DNA of 49,580 nt, from positions 1 to 49,580 of the forward strand of contig JAEZIU010000246.1 in NCBI GenBank assembly GCA_023436485.1. The letters run 5' to 3'. The notes beneath the pieces are model-generated. The model did not search any database. It saw nothing but the letters and a program-made list of their open reading frames with translations, and was not told the DNA's origin. Position numbers and translations under genes: made by a program. Positions 1 to 7,163 of this stretch are shown piece by piece (the first letter of the stretch is position 1; the number at the start of each line of letters is the position of its first letter). The stretch comes from Bacillota bacterium. GTDB lineage: Bacteria > Bacillota > Clostridia > Acetivibrionales > DSM-1351.

Positions 1-26
1 GGTACATTGCCCATTTGTTTTATCAT
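1..26 (-). CDS. Start of an unidentified gene, cut by the left edge
   Basis: An ATG at 26 follows an AGGTGA-like ribosome site just downstream of the acyl carrier protein gene on the same strand. Only about eight codons (M-I-K-Q-M-G-N-V) are inside the window, so no function can be given. Its position suggests it is the next gene of the operon that carries the acyl carrier protein. The spacing between ribosome site and ATG is short, so this start is uncertain. Confidence 0.35.
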
Positions 27-51
27 AGTCACCTGTCCTATCACTGTGTAT

Positions 52-303
52 TCAGGAATTCAATATATTGTCAACATAATCAGTTATTGAATTCACTGTT
101 GAAAAGGTTTCATAGGTTAGAGAGCTACTATCGAAGGTTATTCCAAAAATATCTTCGATTTCAACCAGCAACTCAACCAGAACTATTGAGTCAACTCCAT
201 AGTTGTCTCTTAAATCACTATCTGCCACAACATTGTCATTATTAAATTGTGCAACTCTACTTACAACCTCACAAACCTTACTTTCTATTTCCTGTTTCTG
301 CAT
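52..303 (-). CDS. Freestanding acyl carrier protein
   Basis: This 83-residue protein has the size and pattern of an acyl or peptidyl carrier protein. The motif GVDSIVLVELLVEIEDIFGI around residues 36-55 contains the D-S-I triad whose serine (about residue 39) would carry 4'-phosphopantetheine. The start is fixed by an AAAGGAG site nine bases upstream. It lies 24 bases after the 5'-nucleotidase gene and looks co-transcribed with it. Housekeeping fatty-acid AcpP genes normally sit beside fab genes; none is visible here, so a specialised carrier role (lipid, polyketide or peptide tailoring) is more likely. The partner enzyme would have to lie left of the window. Confidence 0.85.
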   Translation of the reverse strand: MQKQEIESKVCEVVSRVAQFNNDNVVADSDLRDNYGVDSIVLVELLVEIEDIFGITFDSSSLTYETFSTVNSITDYVDNILNS

Positions 304-327
304 AGTTTTACACTCCTTTAAAATATT

Positions 328-1899
328 TTACTTATATCTCTCATTTACTACCTTTATTCTGCCTTCAACCTTTGCTGAAACATCACCCTTTTCTTTTATG
401 TATTTAGAAAGAACATCTTTAAGAAGCTCTCCCTTACTTAGCAGCTTTCCTTCCTTCAATTCATCGTAGCCATCTCCGCCGTTATACAAATAGTCATTTG
501 TAGCAACTTTGTAATACTTGTTTCTGTCCAGTGGTTTACCGTTCAGTGTAATACTTACCAGCCTTTTACCGGCAGGTTTTGATGCATCAAATGTATACTT
601 TATACCTGAAACCTGCAGGAAGCCTCCATTGGAACCTCCGTCAGGATACAGTCTTATACCTCTTTCAACTGCAGTGTATATGTTTTCTCCCTTTACCTCG
701 ATTGTTACAAGTGAATTAACAAATGGCAGGGATTTTCCGACTGCATATAGGTTGATGTTTCCTGCGGGAATACTTTCTCGTATTCCTCCCCCATTCATAA
801 GGGTTAATTCCGCACCGGCGGTCTCACGCATTGCATCGCACAGCAAATTGGCAAGGGTTGTTTCTTTACTTCGCACGTTATTTCTGAAGCCGTCAAGCTT
901 TTCCTTGGTTCTTCCTACAACTTCTTTGGTGGCTTCAAGGGCTATTGCATGATATTTCTCTGCTGCCTTGTTTACAACCGGATCAGCTTTTTCCTTGTCT
1001 TTGGTTCTTTTAACGCTCCATGCCACCTTTGCCAGCTTTCCGTCTTTAAAATACATATCTGCAAGCCCTACATGGGTACTATATCCTCCGGCTTCAACCA
1101 GATAAGTATCGTTGACTTTTTCAGCCTTTTCATACAGAAAGTGGTGGTGTCCGCACAGAATCAAATCTATACCGTCTACTTGCTTTACTACTTTTCTGTC
1201 TATGTCATCCCCAAGATGTGATATCAGTACTATTGCATCAACCTTACCCTTGAGTGTTGTTACCATCTTCTTGGCAATTCTTACAGGGTCTTCAAGTGTT
1301 ACCCCTTCCGTATCACGAGAATTGGTGTTTATAAGGGCATTTTGTTCCGTCATTCCGAATAAACCTATTTTTTTGTCCCCAACCTTTACAATTTTGTACT
1401 CTTGAAATGCAGGCTTTCCATCTTTATAAATATTAGCTGAAAGAATTGGAAATTTGAGTTCGTCTTTAATTTGAACCAGCCTGTCGTACCCAAAATTAAA
1501 ATCATGGTTACCGGGTGTCATTCCGTCATAGCCCATTAAATTGGCGACTTCAACAACTCCTTCACCCTTATTAACGTTGGCTTCGTTGGTTCCGTGAAAC
1601 AAATCTCCTGAATCCAGAACCAATGTATTCTTATTTTTTTCCTTTATGCCATCTATGATATGTTTCATTAGTGGCATACCCATCATTACGCTTACATCGT
1701 CGAGAGAATAGTATCCTCCCGCTTCCTCATCAAAGATAATGTGTCCGTGTATGTCTGCGGTACTTACAACGCTTACTTTTTCATCGTAATAGCCTACGCT
1801 TTTAAGTAAATCATTAAAGTTAACATATTTTACCGTAAGAAATGATGCTATTCCTAATACTAGTACTCCTATAACAATCAGATTTTTATAGCTTTTCAA
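328..1899 (-). CDS. Surface 5'-nucleotidase / 2',3'-cyclic phosphodiesterase family protein
   Basis: This 523-residue protein has an N-terminal signal anchor (residues 7-23) and should act outside the membrane, hydrolysing nucleotides or related phosphate esters. The metallophosphatase domain shows DxH at 49-51, SGD at 97-99, GNHD at 130-133 and a later CGHHH segment, which together form the two-metal site. The C-terminal substrate-binding domain carries NGGGIRES and a YNGGDGYD segment. The start codon is TTG at 1899, preceded by AAAGGAGG nine bases upstream. It follows the second permease by 28 bases, so it is probably in the ABC transporter operon. The exact substrate cannot be read from the sequence. 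Confidence 0.88.
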   Translation of the reverse strand: MKSYKNLIVIGVLVLGIASFLTVKYVNFNDLLKSVGYYDEKVSVVSTADIHGHIIFDEEAGGYYSLDDVSVMMGMPLMKHIIDGIKEKNKNTLVLDSGDLFHGTNEANVNKGEGVVEVANLMGYDGMTPGNHDFNFGYDRLVQIKDELKFPILSANIYKDGKPAFQEYKIVKVGDKKIGLFGMTEQNALINTNSRDTEGVTLEDPVRIAKKMVTTLKGKVDAIVLISHLGDDIDRKVVKQVDGIDLILCGHHHFLYEKAEKVNDTYLVEAGGYSTHVGLADMYFKDGKLAKVAWSVKRTKDKEKADPVVNKAAEKYHAIALEATKEVVGRTKEKLDGFRNNVRSKETTLANLLCDAMRETAGAELTLMNGGGIRESIPAGNINLYAVGKSLPFVNSLVTIEVKGENIYTAVERGIRLYPDGGSNGGFLQVSGIKYTFDASKPAGKRLVSITLNGKPLDRNKYYKVATNDYLYNGGDGYDELKEGKLLSKGELLKDVLSKYIKEKGDVSAKVEGRIKVVNERYK

Positions 1900-1927
1900 A
1901 ACAATAATCCTCCTTTAGTCTATCTCG

Positions 1928-2764
1928 TTACATTGCTGTACCCGTACTGGAATAACGGCTTACACCCTTTTTCCAAAAAGCATATACAAGTATAAACATT
2001 ATTACGGCAACCACCGGTGTCATATACATAAAACCGTCCCAATATGAAGACATTTCACTTTTTCTTAAAAAATATTGTGCCGGGAAAAAATTTACGAAAG
2101 CGAAAGGAACTACAAACATGAGTAGCTTTTGTATAATCCCCGGATAAAAACTCAACGGGTAGCCGGAAATTCTTCTGGCATTAAAGAATATCATATTTCT
2201 CAGATTATCAACCTTGTAGGTCCAAAAGCTGAAGCAGGCGGTAAACAGGAATATTGATGCCTGTATAACTGCTCCGGTCAATAAAATCACTATGTAATAA
2301 ATAATATTTTTGACATTCCAGTCTATACCCACTGAAAATGCAGTATTTACAAATAGGATTACTCCCACTATACCGTGGCCCAGAGCAGCACTCAAATCTA
2401 TTCTTGACGCAACTATTTGAAACATAAGTCCAAGTGGCCTGGTCAAAAACCTGTCAAATTCCCCTGAGTAAATCATATTGTCAAAATCTCTCATACCTGC
2501 AAAAAACAATACAAACAAGCTGTAAGATAAAAACAGAAAGCTGTACAGGAAGAACATCTGGTTATATTCCCAGTCCTTTATCCGGACAAATCTTGTAAGT
2601 ATAAGGAACATAACAACAACGCTAATCATTTCCCTACAGAAAATTGCGATTGTGATAAAAACTCTGTCAAATTTATATTCCAAAATTGACTTTATACTAA
2701 GCTTTGCGTATTTAATCAACAAAATTAACATCTCAAGCGGACTGTATAACGCTTTCTTATTCAC
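1928..2764 (-). CDS. ABC-2 type transporter permease (second subunit)
   Basis: This 278-residue integral membrane protein has about six hydrophobic segments and matches the ABC-2 permeases formerly grouped as DUF990. It begins at a GTG (2764) only three bases after the stop of the first permease, with a G-run ribosome site overlapping that stop, so the two are translationally coupled. It should pair with the 2768-3556 permease and the 3531-4541 ATPase to form an exporter. The segment YSGEFDRFLTRPLGL after the first transmembrane helices is characteristic of this family. The substrate is unknown. Confidence 0.85.
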   Translation of the reverse strand: MNKKALYSPLEMLILLIKYAKLSIKSILEYKFDRVFITIAIFCREMISVVVMFLILTRFVRIKDWEYNQMFFLYSFLFLSYSLFVLFFAGMRDFDNMIYSGEFDRFLTRPLGLMFQIVASRIDLSAALGHGIVGVILFVNTAFSVGIDWNVKNIIYYIVILLTGAVIQASIFLFTACFSFWTYKVDNLRNMIFFNARRISGYPLSFYPGIIQKLLMFVVPFAFVNFFPAQYFLRKSEMSSYWDGFMYMTPVVAVIMFILVYAFWKKGVSRYSSTGTAM

Positions 2765-2767
2765 TGA

Positions 2768-3556
2768 CTATCCCCCCTGAACAACCAATTTTTTTAATGC
2801 TGATTTCCATAAGAGCCTGCCTATTATAAACAGGCAAAGTGCCCATATAACCTGTTTTACAAGTGCAAAGGCAATTTCCTCCATTGGCATCTGACCCAGA
2901 TAAATAGTAATGGGTACATAATATATGGAAGCAAAGGGAGTTAGATTTATAAATTCTACCATTGCCTGAGGCATAAACCACAGAGGAAGTAGTGCCCCTG
3001 ACAATATCATTACCGCTGCATCCTTTATTGTTACAAGGCTGAAAGTCCAATAAAACCAGAATGAGCTTATCCATACTATGAAATTCAAGCAGTACAATAC
3101 AAGGTAACCTAGTACCATACTGACCAGGAAAAGTGCAAACATTGTTAACGAAAATGGCGGAAGCATTTTAAAAAGAACTATTGATATGATTAATGCAGGT
3201 GTAAGTTGCATAACAACCCTGAAAATCAGTATGCCTACATTATATGAAAAAATATACCCGCTGAAATTAATAGGTTTGAGTAGATCCAAACCTATAGATC
3301 CCGACCGGACCTTGTTTTCAATGCGGTACTCATCCATAGCATAGATACATTGCATCAGGAAGGCAAGAACCACATAGGTTATCAGCATTTTGAACTGCAC
3401 ACCGTCTACAGCCTGTTCATCCTCATAAATTGCTTTCCAGACACATATGTTAACAAATATCATGATTATGGCATTAACAATACCTGCTACACAATCTGCC
3501 CGGTAGGCAATATTATTCTGGAATGCTTTTTTAGCGAACTCCACATAGGCTCTCAT
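2768..3556 (-). CDS. ABC-2 type transporter permease (first subunit)
   Basis: This 262-residue protein has about six transmembrane segments and belongs to the same ABC-2 (DUF990-like) group as its neighbour. The segment VRSGSIGLDLLKPINF corresponds to the RSG..D.LL.KP loop typical of the family. Its start overlaps the end of the ATPase gene by 26 bases, with a G-rich ribosome site inside that gene. The two permeases are diverged paralogues, which suggests a heterodimeric channel. Confidence 0.85.
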   Translation of the reverse strand: MRAYVEFAKKAFQNNIAYRADCVAGIVNAIIMIFVNICVWKAIYEDEQAVDGVQFKMLITYVVLAFLMQCIYAMDEYRIENKVRSGSIGLDLLKPINFSGYIFSYNVGILIFRVVMQLTPALIISIVLFKMLPPFSLTMFALFLVSMVLGYLVLYCLNFIVWISSFWFYWTFSLVTIKDAAVMILSGALLPLWFMPQAMVEFINLTPFASIYYVPITIYLGQMPMEEIAFALVKQVIWALCLFIIGRLLWKSALKKLVVQGG

Positions 3557-4541
3557 CGAACTTGATCCCCCCCTGATAGATTTCTCTGATTATCCCTTCA
3601 ATTTCAGGTTCTTGAACTGTCAAATCTACAATACCGTATTTTTGAGTCAATTCATTTATAAGACTGGATATTTGGATTTCATCCTTTCGGAATTTGAATC
3701 TCTTTTTGCTTCCCTTCTCTTCAATTACCTGTATTCCGGGTATATCTATCTTTCCTACGATTTCAGAAAAATCTACCTGTAGGGTTCTGTTAGTGCCGTA
3801 CTTTTCTTTTATTTCTTCTACCGTGCCATCATATATTGTTACACCATGGTCAATAATCACCATTCTCTGGCAGGTCTTTTCAATATCTTGCATGTCATGA
3901 GTTGTAAAGAGCATCGTCGTGCCTTTTTCTTTGTTTATGTACCTGATAAATTCTCGTACCTTTTCTTTGGCGATAACGTCAAGCCCTATGGTCGGTTCAT
4001 CAAAAAATATAATTTCGGGATCATGTAGCAAAGCTGCTGCAATATCTGCCCTCATTCTTTGTCCAAGGCTGAGCTGCCTAACCGGTTGACTTATGAATGA
4101 ATTGATTTCTAATAATTCATTAAATAATTCCATATTTTTTTTATATCTGTCTTCGGGTATTTTGTAAATATATTTCAGAATTTCAAACGTGTCAATTACC
4201 GGCAGATCCCACCATAGTTGGGTCCTCTGACCAAAAACTACTCCCAGACGCATAGCATTTCTTTTTCTTTCCTTATAGGGACATAGACCGTCAATGGTTA
4301 TGGAGCCTGATGTGGGTACCAGAATTCCGGTTAACATTTTTACAGTTGTTGATTTACCGGCACCGTTTGGGCCTATAAAACCTACCATTTCTCCTTTGTT
4401 AATGGAAAAACTGATATCATCAACAGCACGCTTCATTTGGTACTCAGGAATAAGCAGACTTTGAAGCGACCCTAATAACCCTTTCTTTCTTACATTGAGC
4501 TTATAATCCTTTACCAAATTGTTTACTTCAATAAATGGCAT
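3531..4541 (-). CDS. ABC transporter ATP-binding protein of an ABC-2 exporter
   Basis: This 336-residue ATPase carries Walker A GPNGAGKST at 57-65, signature LSLGQ at 157-161, Walker B IIFFDEP near 177-183 and an H-loop TTHD near 210. It is the NatA-like type that usually works with DUF990 permeases, and both follow directly. The chosen ATG (4541, protein beginning MPFIEVNN) has GAGAAGGA eight bases upstream; an in-frame ATG further out at 4589 has no ribosome site. The C-terminal 100 residues are a regulatory extension. It is the first gene of the operon running to the left edge. Confidence 0.92.
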   Translation of the reverse strand: MPFIEVNNLVKDYKLNVRKKGLLGSLQSLLIPEYQMKRAVDDISFSINKGEMVGFIGPNGAGKSTTVKMLTGILVPTSGSITIDGLCPYKERKRNAMRLGVVFGQRTQLWWDLPVIDTFEILKYIYKIPEDRYKKNMELFNELLEINSFISQPVRQLSLGQRMRADIAAALLHDPEIIFFDEPTIGLDVIAKEKVREFIRYINKEKGTTMLFTTHDMQDIEKTCQRMVIIDHGVTIYDGTVEEIKEKYGTNRTLQVDFSEIVGKIDIPGIQVIEEKGSKKRFKFRKDEIQISSLINELTQKYGIVDLTVQEPEIEGIIREIYQGGIKFDESLCGVR

Positions 4542-4704
4542 TTTGGCATCCTTCTCTCGTATTTTTCTATAAAATGCAAAAAGAAACAAATTAGAACCGT
4601 ACTAGCAATTAAGCTTAAAATCAGAAAATTATTCAATATGATGTATTTATTGTCATTTTATATAATATTTTCTGAATTTACTATTGTGTCTTAGTGTAGT
4701 GCAA

Positions 4705-4748
4705 TAAAAAAGAAGGGACAAACTACCTTAAAAGGTAGTCTATCCCTT
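4705..4748 (-). terminator. Rho-independent terminator after the split LuxR-type regulator
   Basis: Arms AAGGGA...TCCCTT enclose a second stem ACTACCTT/AAGGTAGT. Read on the minus strand the hairpin is followed by CTTTTTTA. It lies just past the stop at 4756 and separates the regulator from the ABC operon. Confidence 0.85.
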
Positions 4749-4755
4749 GTATTTT

Positions 4756-5298
4756 TTAGCAATCAATCTCGTCAATAGACATCAGATTGAGTTTTAAACA
4801 TTTAATTACTGCTTGTGCCGAACATTCCACTTCAAGCTTTTTAAAAATACTTTTTTTGTGGTACTTTACAGTATTTATGGTTATTCCTTCTTCAAGTGCT
4901 ATGGTTTTATCCGGTACTCCCATGGCAATTAACTTTAGAATCGCCAACTGCTTCTTGTTTAATATACAGTCCTTCTTGCCGGGTAAAATTGAACTTATTT
5001 CATTTGATTTTAGCTCATTGATGATTTTGTATGCTGTCAGGTCAGCAATAACTTCAAGTTCAAACTTTATAGGCTCATTTAGACTAACTATAGCCAAATA
5101 CCCTATTTCGCTTTTTTTAGTTTCTAGCGGTACTGAATAAAAATAAAATTGTCTGAGTAGGTCGCAATAATGATGTGGTGGTGTGGTATAAACAGGTTTT
5201 TTCATTCTCATAGATAAAGCTATTGCATTGGTTCCTATTGATTTTTCGGTAAAACACATTCCAATTTTAATCCCGATTTTTTCAATTTTCTTGTTCAA
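4756..5298 (-). CDS. LuxR-type regulator, C-terminal part (half GAF plus HTH), in the -1 frame
   Basis: This frame encodes the second half of a GAF-like domain, with GTNAIALSM and a later HHYCDLLRQFYFYSVPL stretch as in AcoR-type activators. A C-terminal LuxR/GerE helix-turn-helix follows (KKQLAILKLIAMGVPDKTIA and TVKYHKKSIFKKL). The 180-residue open frame can only begin at a TTG (5298) overlapping the upstream TGA, with no good ribosome site. Homology reads straight through from the preceding frame if one -1 slip occurs in the A8 run at 5312-5319. The fused product would be about 267 residues. It is therefore the 3' part of one regulator, read by frameshift, by coupled re-initiation, or not at all. 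Confidence 0.75.
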   Translation of the reverse strand: MNKKIEKIGIKIGMCFTEKSIGTNAIALSMRMKKPVYTTPPHHYCDLLRQFYFYSVPLETKKSEIGYLAIVSLNEPIKFELEVIADLTAYKIINELKSNEISSILPGKKDCILNKKQLAILKLIAMGVPDKTIALEEGITINTVKYHKKSIFKKLEVECSAQAVIKCLKLNLMSIDEIDC

Positions 5299-5558
5299 TT
5301 CTCTGCAACACTTTTTTTTAAAAGGACTCCTTCAGGATTGGTTAATATAAACACTAAATTCTTGTTTGCAGTTAGGCTTTCCAATTCCCTCCATATTTCA
5401 TCAAACAGTGATATTATCGGCTTTCCTTCGCTTAAAGCAGTTTGTAAAGCATCTTCGCCAATATACGTACTCTCAGCAGCTGCTGAATTGATTAAACCTG
5501 AATTAATACATCTCCTCCATGACGTTAGTATTTCTTCTACTGGTTGCAATCTATTCAT
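5295..5558 (-). CDS. LuxR-type regulator, N-terminal part, in the zero frame
   Basis: This 87-residue frame begins at an ATG preceded by a GGGGGA ribosome site. Its start, with EEILTSWRRCINSGL around residues 8-22, is the N-terminal signature of AcoR-like sensors, which usually continue into a GAF domain. The frame reaches FILTNPEGVLLKK, the first strands of that GAF domain, and then stops at a TGA 15 bases past an A8 tract. On its own it has no DNA-binding domain. It belongs with 4756-5298 as one gene. Upstream it has a perfect inverted repeat at 5610-5627 that may be its operator. Confidence 0.7.
   Translation of the reverse strand: MNRLQPVEEILTSWRRCINSGLINSAAAESTYIGEDALQTALSEGKPIISLFDEIWRELESLTANKNLVFILTNPEGVLLKKSVAEN
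5312..5333 (-). other. Possible -1 frameshift site: A8 slippery run with upstream SD-like element
   Basis: On the coding strand the zero-frame codons tta aaa aaa agt contain an A AAA AAA heptamer (5312-5319). A GAAGGAG element at 5327-5333 lies seven bases upstream. An SD-like stimulator a short distance before a poly-A slip site is the arrangement known from dnaX frameshifting. A -1 slip joins the two halves of the regulator exactly within the GAF domain. A sequencing or assembly error (one A missing) or a genuine inactivating or phase-variable mutation would look the same. Confidence 0.55.
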
Positions 5559-5609
5559 ACATATATCCCCCCTGTATTCAGTTTTTAAATCTTCGGTAAA
5601 ATACTTATT

Positions 5610-5627
5610 GTAATATACTTATATTAC
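5610..5627. promoter_or_regulatory. Inverted repeat upstream of the LuxR-type regulator
   Basis: GTAATAT-ACTT-ATATTAC is a perfect 7-bp dyad with a 4-base spacer, about 50 bases before the regulator start at 5558. Position and symmetry fit an autoregulatory operator. The AT-richness of the region makes chance occurrence possible. Confidence 0.4.
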
Positions 5628-5792
5628 CATACCTATAATATAAAAAGCGAACATAATTATGTTTACCAGTTTTGATAATAATAGTTAAATATTCCTTAAT
5701 CATTAACATAATATTAATTTGTGGTTAAATTTACAAATTTGCTCAATGATCATAATAAGTTATAAGTAAAGGGATTAGTTGGAATTGCTAAA

Positions 5793-5845
5793 TAAGCATA
5801 TTAACCATTTACACTTTAGTGTAGTTTTTATGGCTAATATGCTTA
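5793..5845. repeat. Long imperfect hairpin after the serine hydrolase gene
   Basis: Sixteen-base arms (TAAGCATATTAACCAT against ATGGCTAATATGCTTA) pair with one mismatch, and the loop itself contains TACACTTTAGTGTA. It lies 32 bases past the hydrolase stop on the minus strand and could end that transcript. It lacks a clear U-run, so an RNA-protecting or regulatory hairpin is equally possible. The rest of 5559-5876 is AT-rich, with no gene seen. Confidence 0.5.
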
Positions 5846-5876
5846 CCTATATTTGTTATCAAAGGACTAATTTATT

Positions 5877-7010
5877 TTATAAACCCAGAATTTCGTAGGA
5901 AAGATCCCTGATCTTAGGATGAATATCGGAGTATGCATAACCGCAGTTACGTACATGCTGTGCATAAAATATCGCAAGATGGTTTTCAACGTCAATCACT
6001 GCATAGGCTCCTGCCGCACCATCCCATCCAAATTCTCCAAGCGGGCTTTTAACTCCTGATTTTTCCCTTTCGATAAGAGTACGTACACCAAGCCCGTAGC
6101 TGTACCCTATTCTGCCGAATTCATCAAAATCCTTTTTGGAAATGTCGTTCATCTGATCTTTACGCATCAAATCAATAGACTCTCTTGTAAGCACTCTGTA
6201 CCCGTCTGCACTCACCCCGTCGTTGCACATAGCATCTAAAAACAGGATATAATCATCTGATGTTGATATTAAACCTGCTCCTCCGCTTTCATATTTATTG
6301 GAGAGTTTGTAGCAGTTGACTAAAGACATTGGTTTGGATGTCATGGTGACCATATCGTATTCAAATTGTTCCGACATATTTGTCTCTCTGTCAGGCGTTA
6401 ATTCAAAGCCTGTATTTTTCATTCCAAGAGGCTTTAGAATATGTTCATCAAGATATTCTCCGAACTTTTGTCCGGAAACCGTTTCTATAACCGCTCCCAG
6501 CACGTCATGACTCAGGCTGTATTGGAAATGAGTACCGGGTTCAAATTCTAGGGGTTCATTTGCCAATTCACGTATAACCTGTCTGGTCGTAGCTTCATTT
6601 TTTGTGTCCTTAAGGACTTTCAGTATTGATGGGGCCTGAAGGTTGTAGTTTAGACCGCTTTGCATGGAAAGCAGATGCCTTATTGTAAGTGTATTTTCAG
6701 CAGGCACCGCCTCAGAGCCGCATTTTACATTCAAATGTTTGTATTCGGGCAAGTAATCAGCTACTGGAGCATCCAGCATTACTTTTCCTTTTTCAACAAG
6801 CTGCATAACTGCCGTACACGTTATAAGCTTTGTTGCCGAGAATAACCAATATGTATTTGCGGAAGTCAATGGCTTTGTTTTTCCTGCGTCTGCAAAACCT
6901 GTAGTATGGCGGAAAACCAACTTATGATTGTGAAAAATAACGCAGTCGCATCCGGGTATACCTTTTGCTTCCAGTGAATCCAAATAATCTACCAAAATAG
7001 CTTTATCCAA
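5877..7010 (-). CDS. Class C beta-lactamase-related serine hydrolase
   Basis: This 377-residue protein belongs to the serine beta-lactamase/PBP4*/esterase superfamily. It shows the S-x-x-K nucleophile motif SATK at 58-61, the Y-S segment at 164-165 and a C-terminal GWDGAAG motif. It has no signal peptide or lipobox, so it is probably cytoplasmic and more likely an esterase or peptidase than a resistance enzyme. The start is TTG at 7010, nine bases after GGGGAGG; an in-frame TTG at 7028 overlaps that ribosome site and is unlikely. It stands alone between two hairpins. The substrate is unknown. Confidence 0.85.
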   Translation of the reverse strand: MDKAILVDYLDSLEAKGIPGCDCVIFHNHKLVFRHTTGFADAGKTKPLTSANTYWLFSATKLITCTAVMQLVEKGKVMLDAPVADYLPEYKHLNVKCGSEAVPAENTLTIRHLLSMQSGLNYNLQAPSILKVLKDTKNEATTRQVIRELANEPLEFEPGTHFQYSLSHDVLGAVIETVSGQKFGEYLDEHILKPLGMKNTGFELTPDRETNMSEQFEYDMVTMTSKPMSLVNCYKLSNKYESGGAGLISTSDDYILFLDAMCNDGVSADGYRVLTRESIDLMRKDQMNDISKKDFDEFGRIGYSYGLGVRTLIEREKSGVKSPLGEFGWDGAAGAYAVIDVENHLAIFYAQHVRNCGYAYSDIHPKIRDLSYEILGL

Positions 7011-7102
7011 AATAAATATCCTCCCCAATTTTTATTCAGCATCTTTATTTATATTTTACATCAAACCTTCTATATTTAAAATACAGGCAACAAAAAGGCT
7101 AG

Positions 7103-7142
7103 GAAAAAGGCTGTGCATGAACCCAAGTTCACTCACAGCCTT
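7103..7142 (-). terminator. Rho-independent terminator of the chemotaxis receptor gene
   Basis: Read on the minus strand, AAGGCTGTG and CACAGCCTT pair around an inner TGAAC/GTTCA stem and are followed by TTTTTCC. It begins about 20 bases past the receptor stop. Confidence 0.88.
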
Positions 7143-7163
7143 AAAGTATATTTTTTTATTATT

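Noticed and set aside
2757..3074. Open frame of 105 codons on the minus strand inside the permease gene
   Set aside because: It is out of frame with a well-supported permease, has no ribosome site and no family-like sequence.
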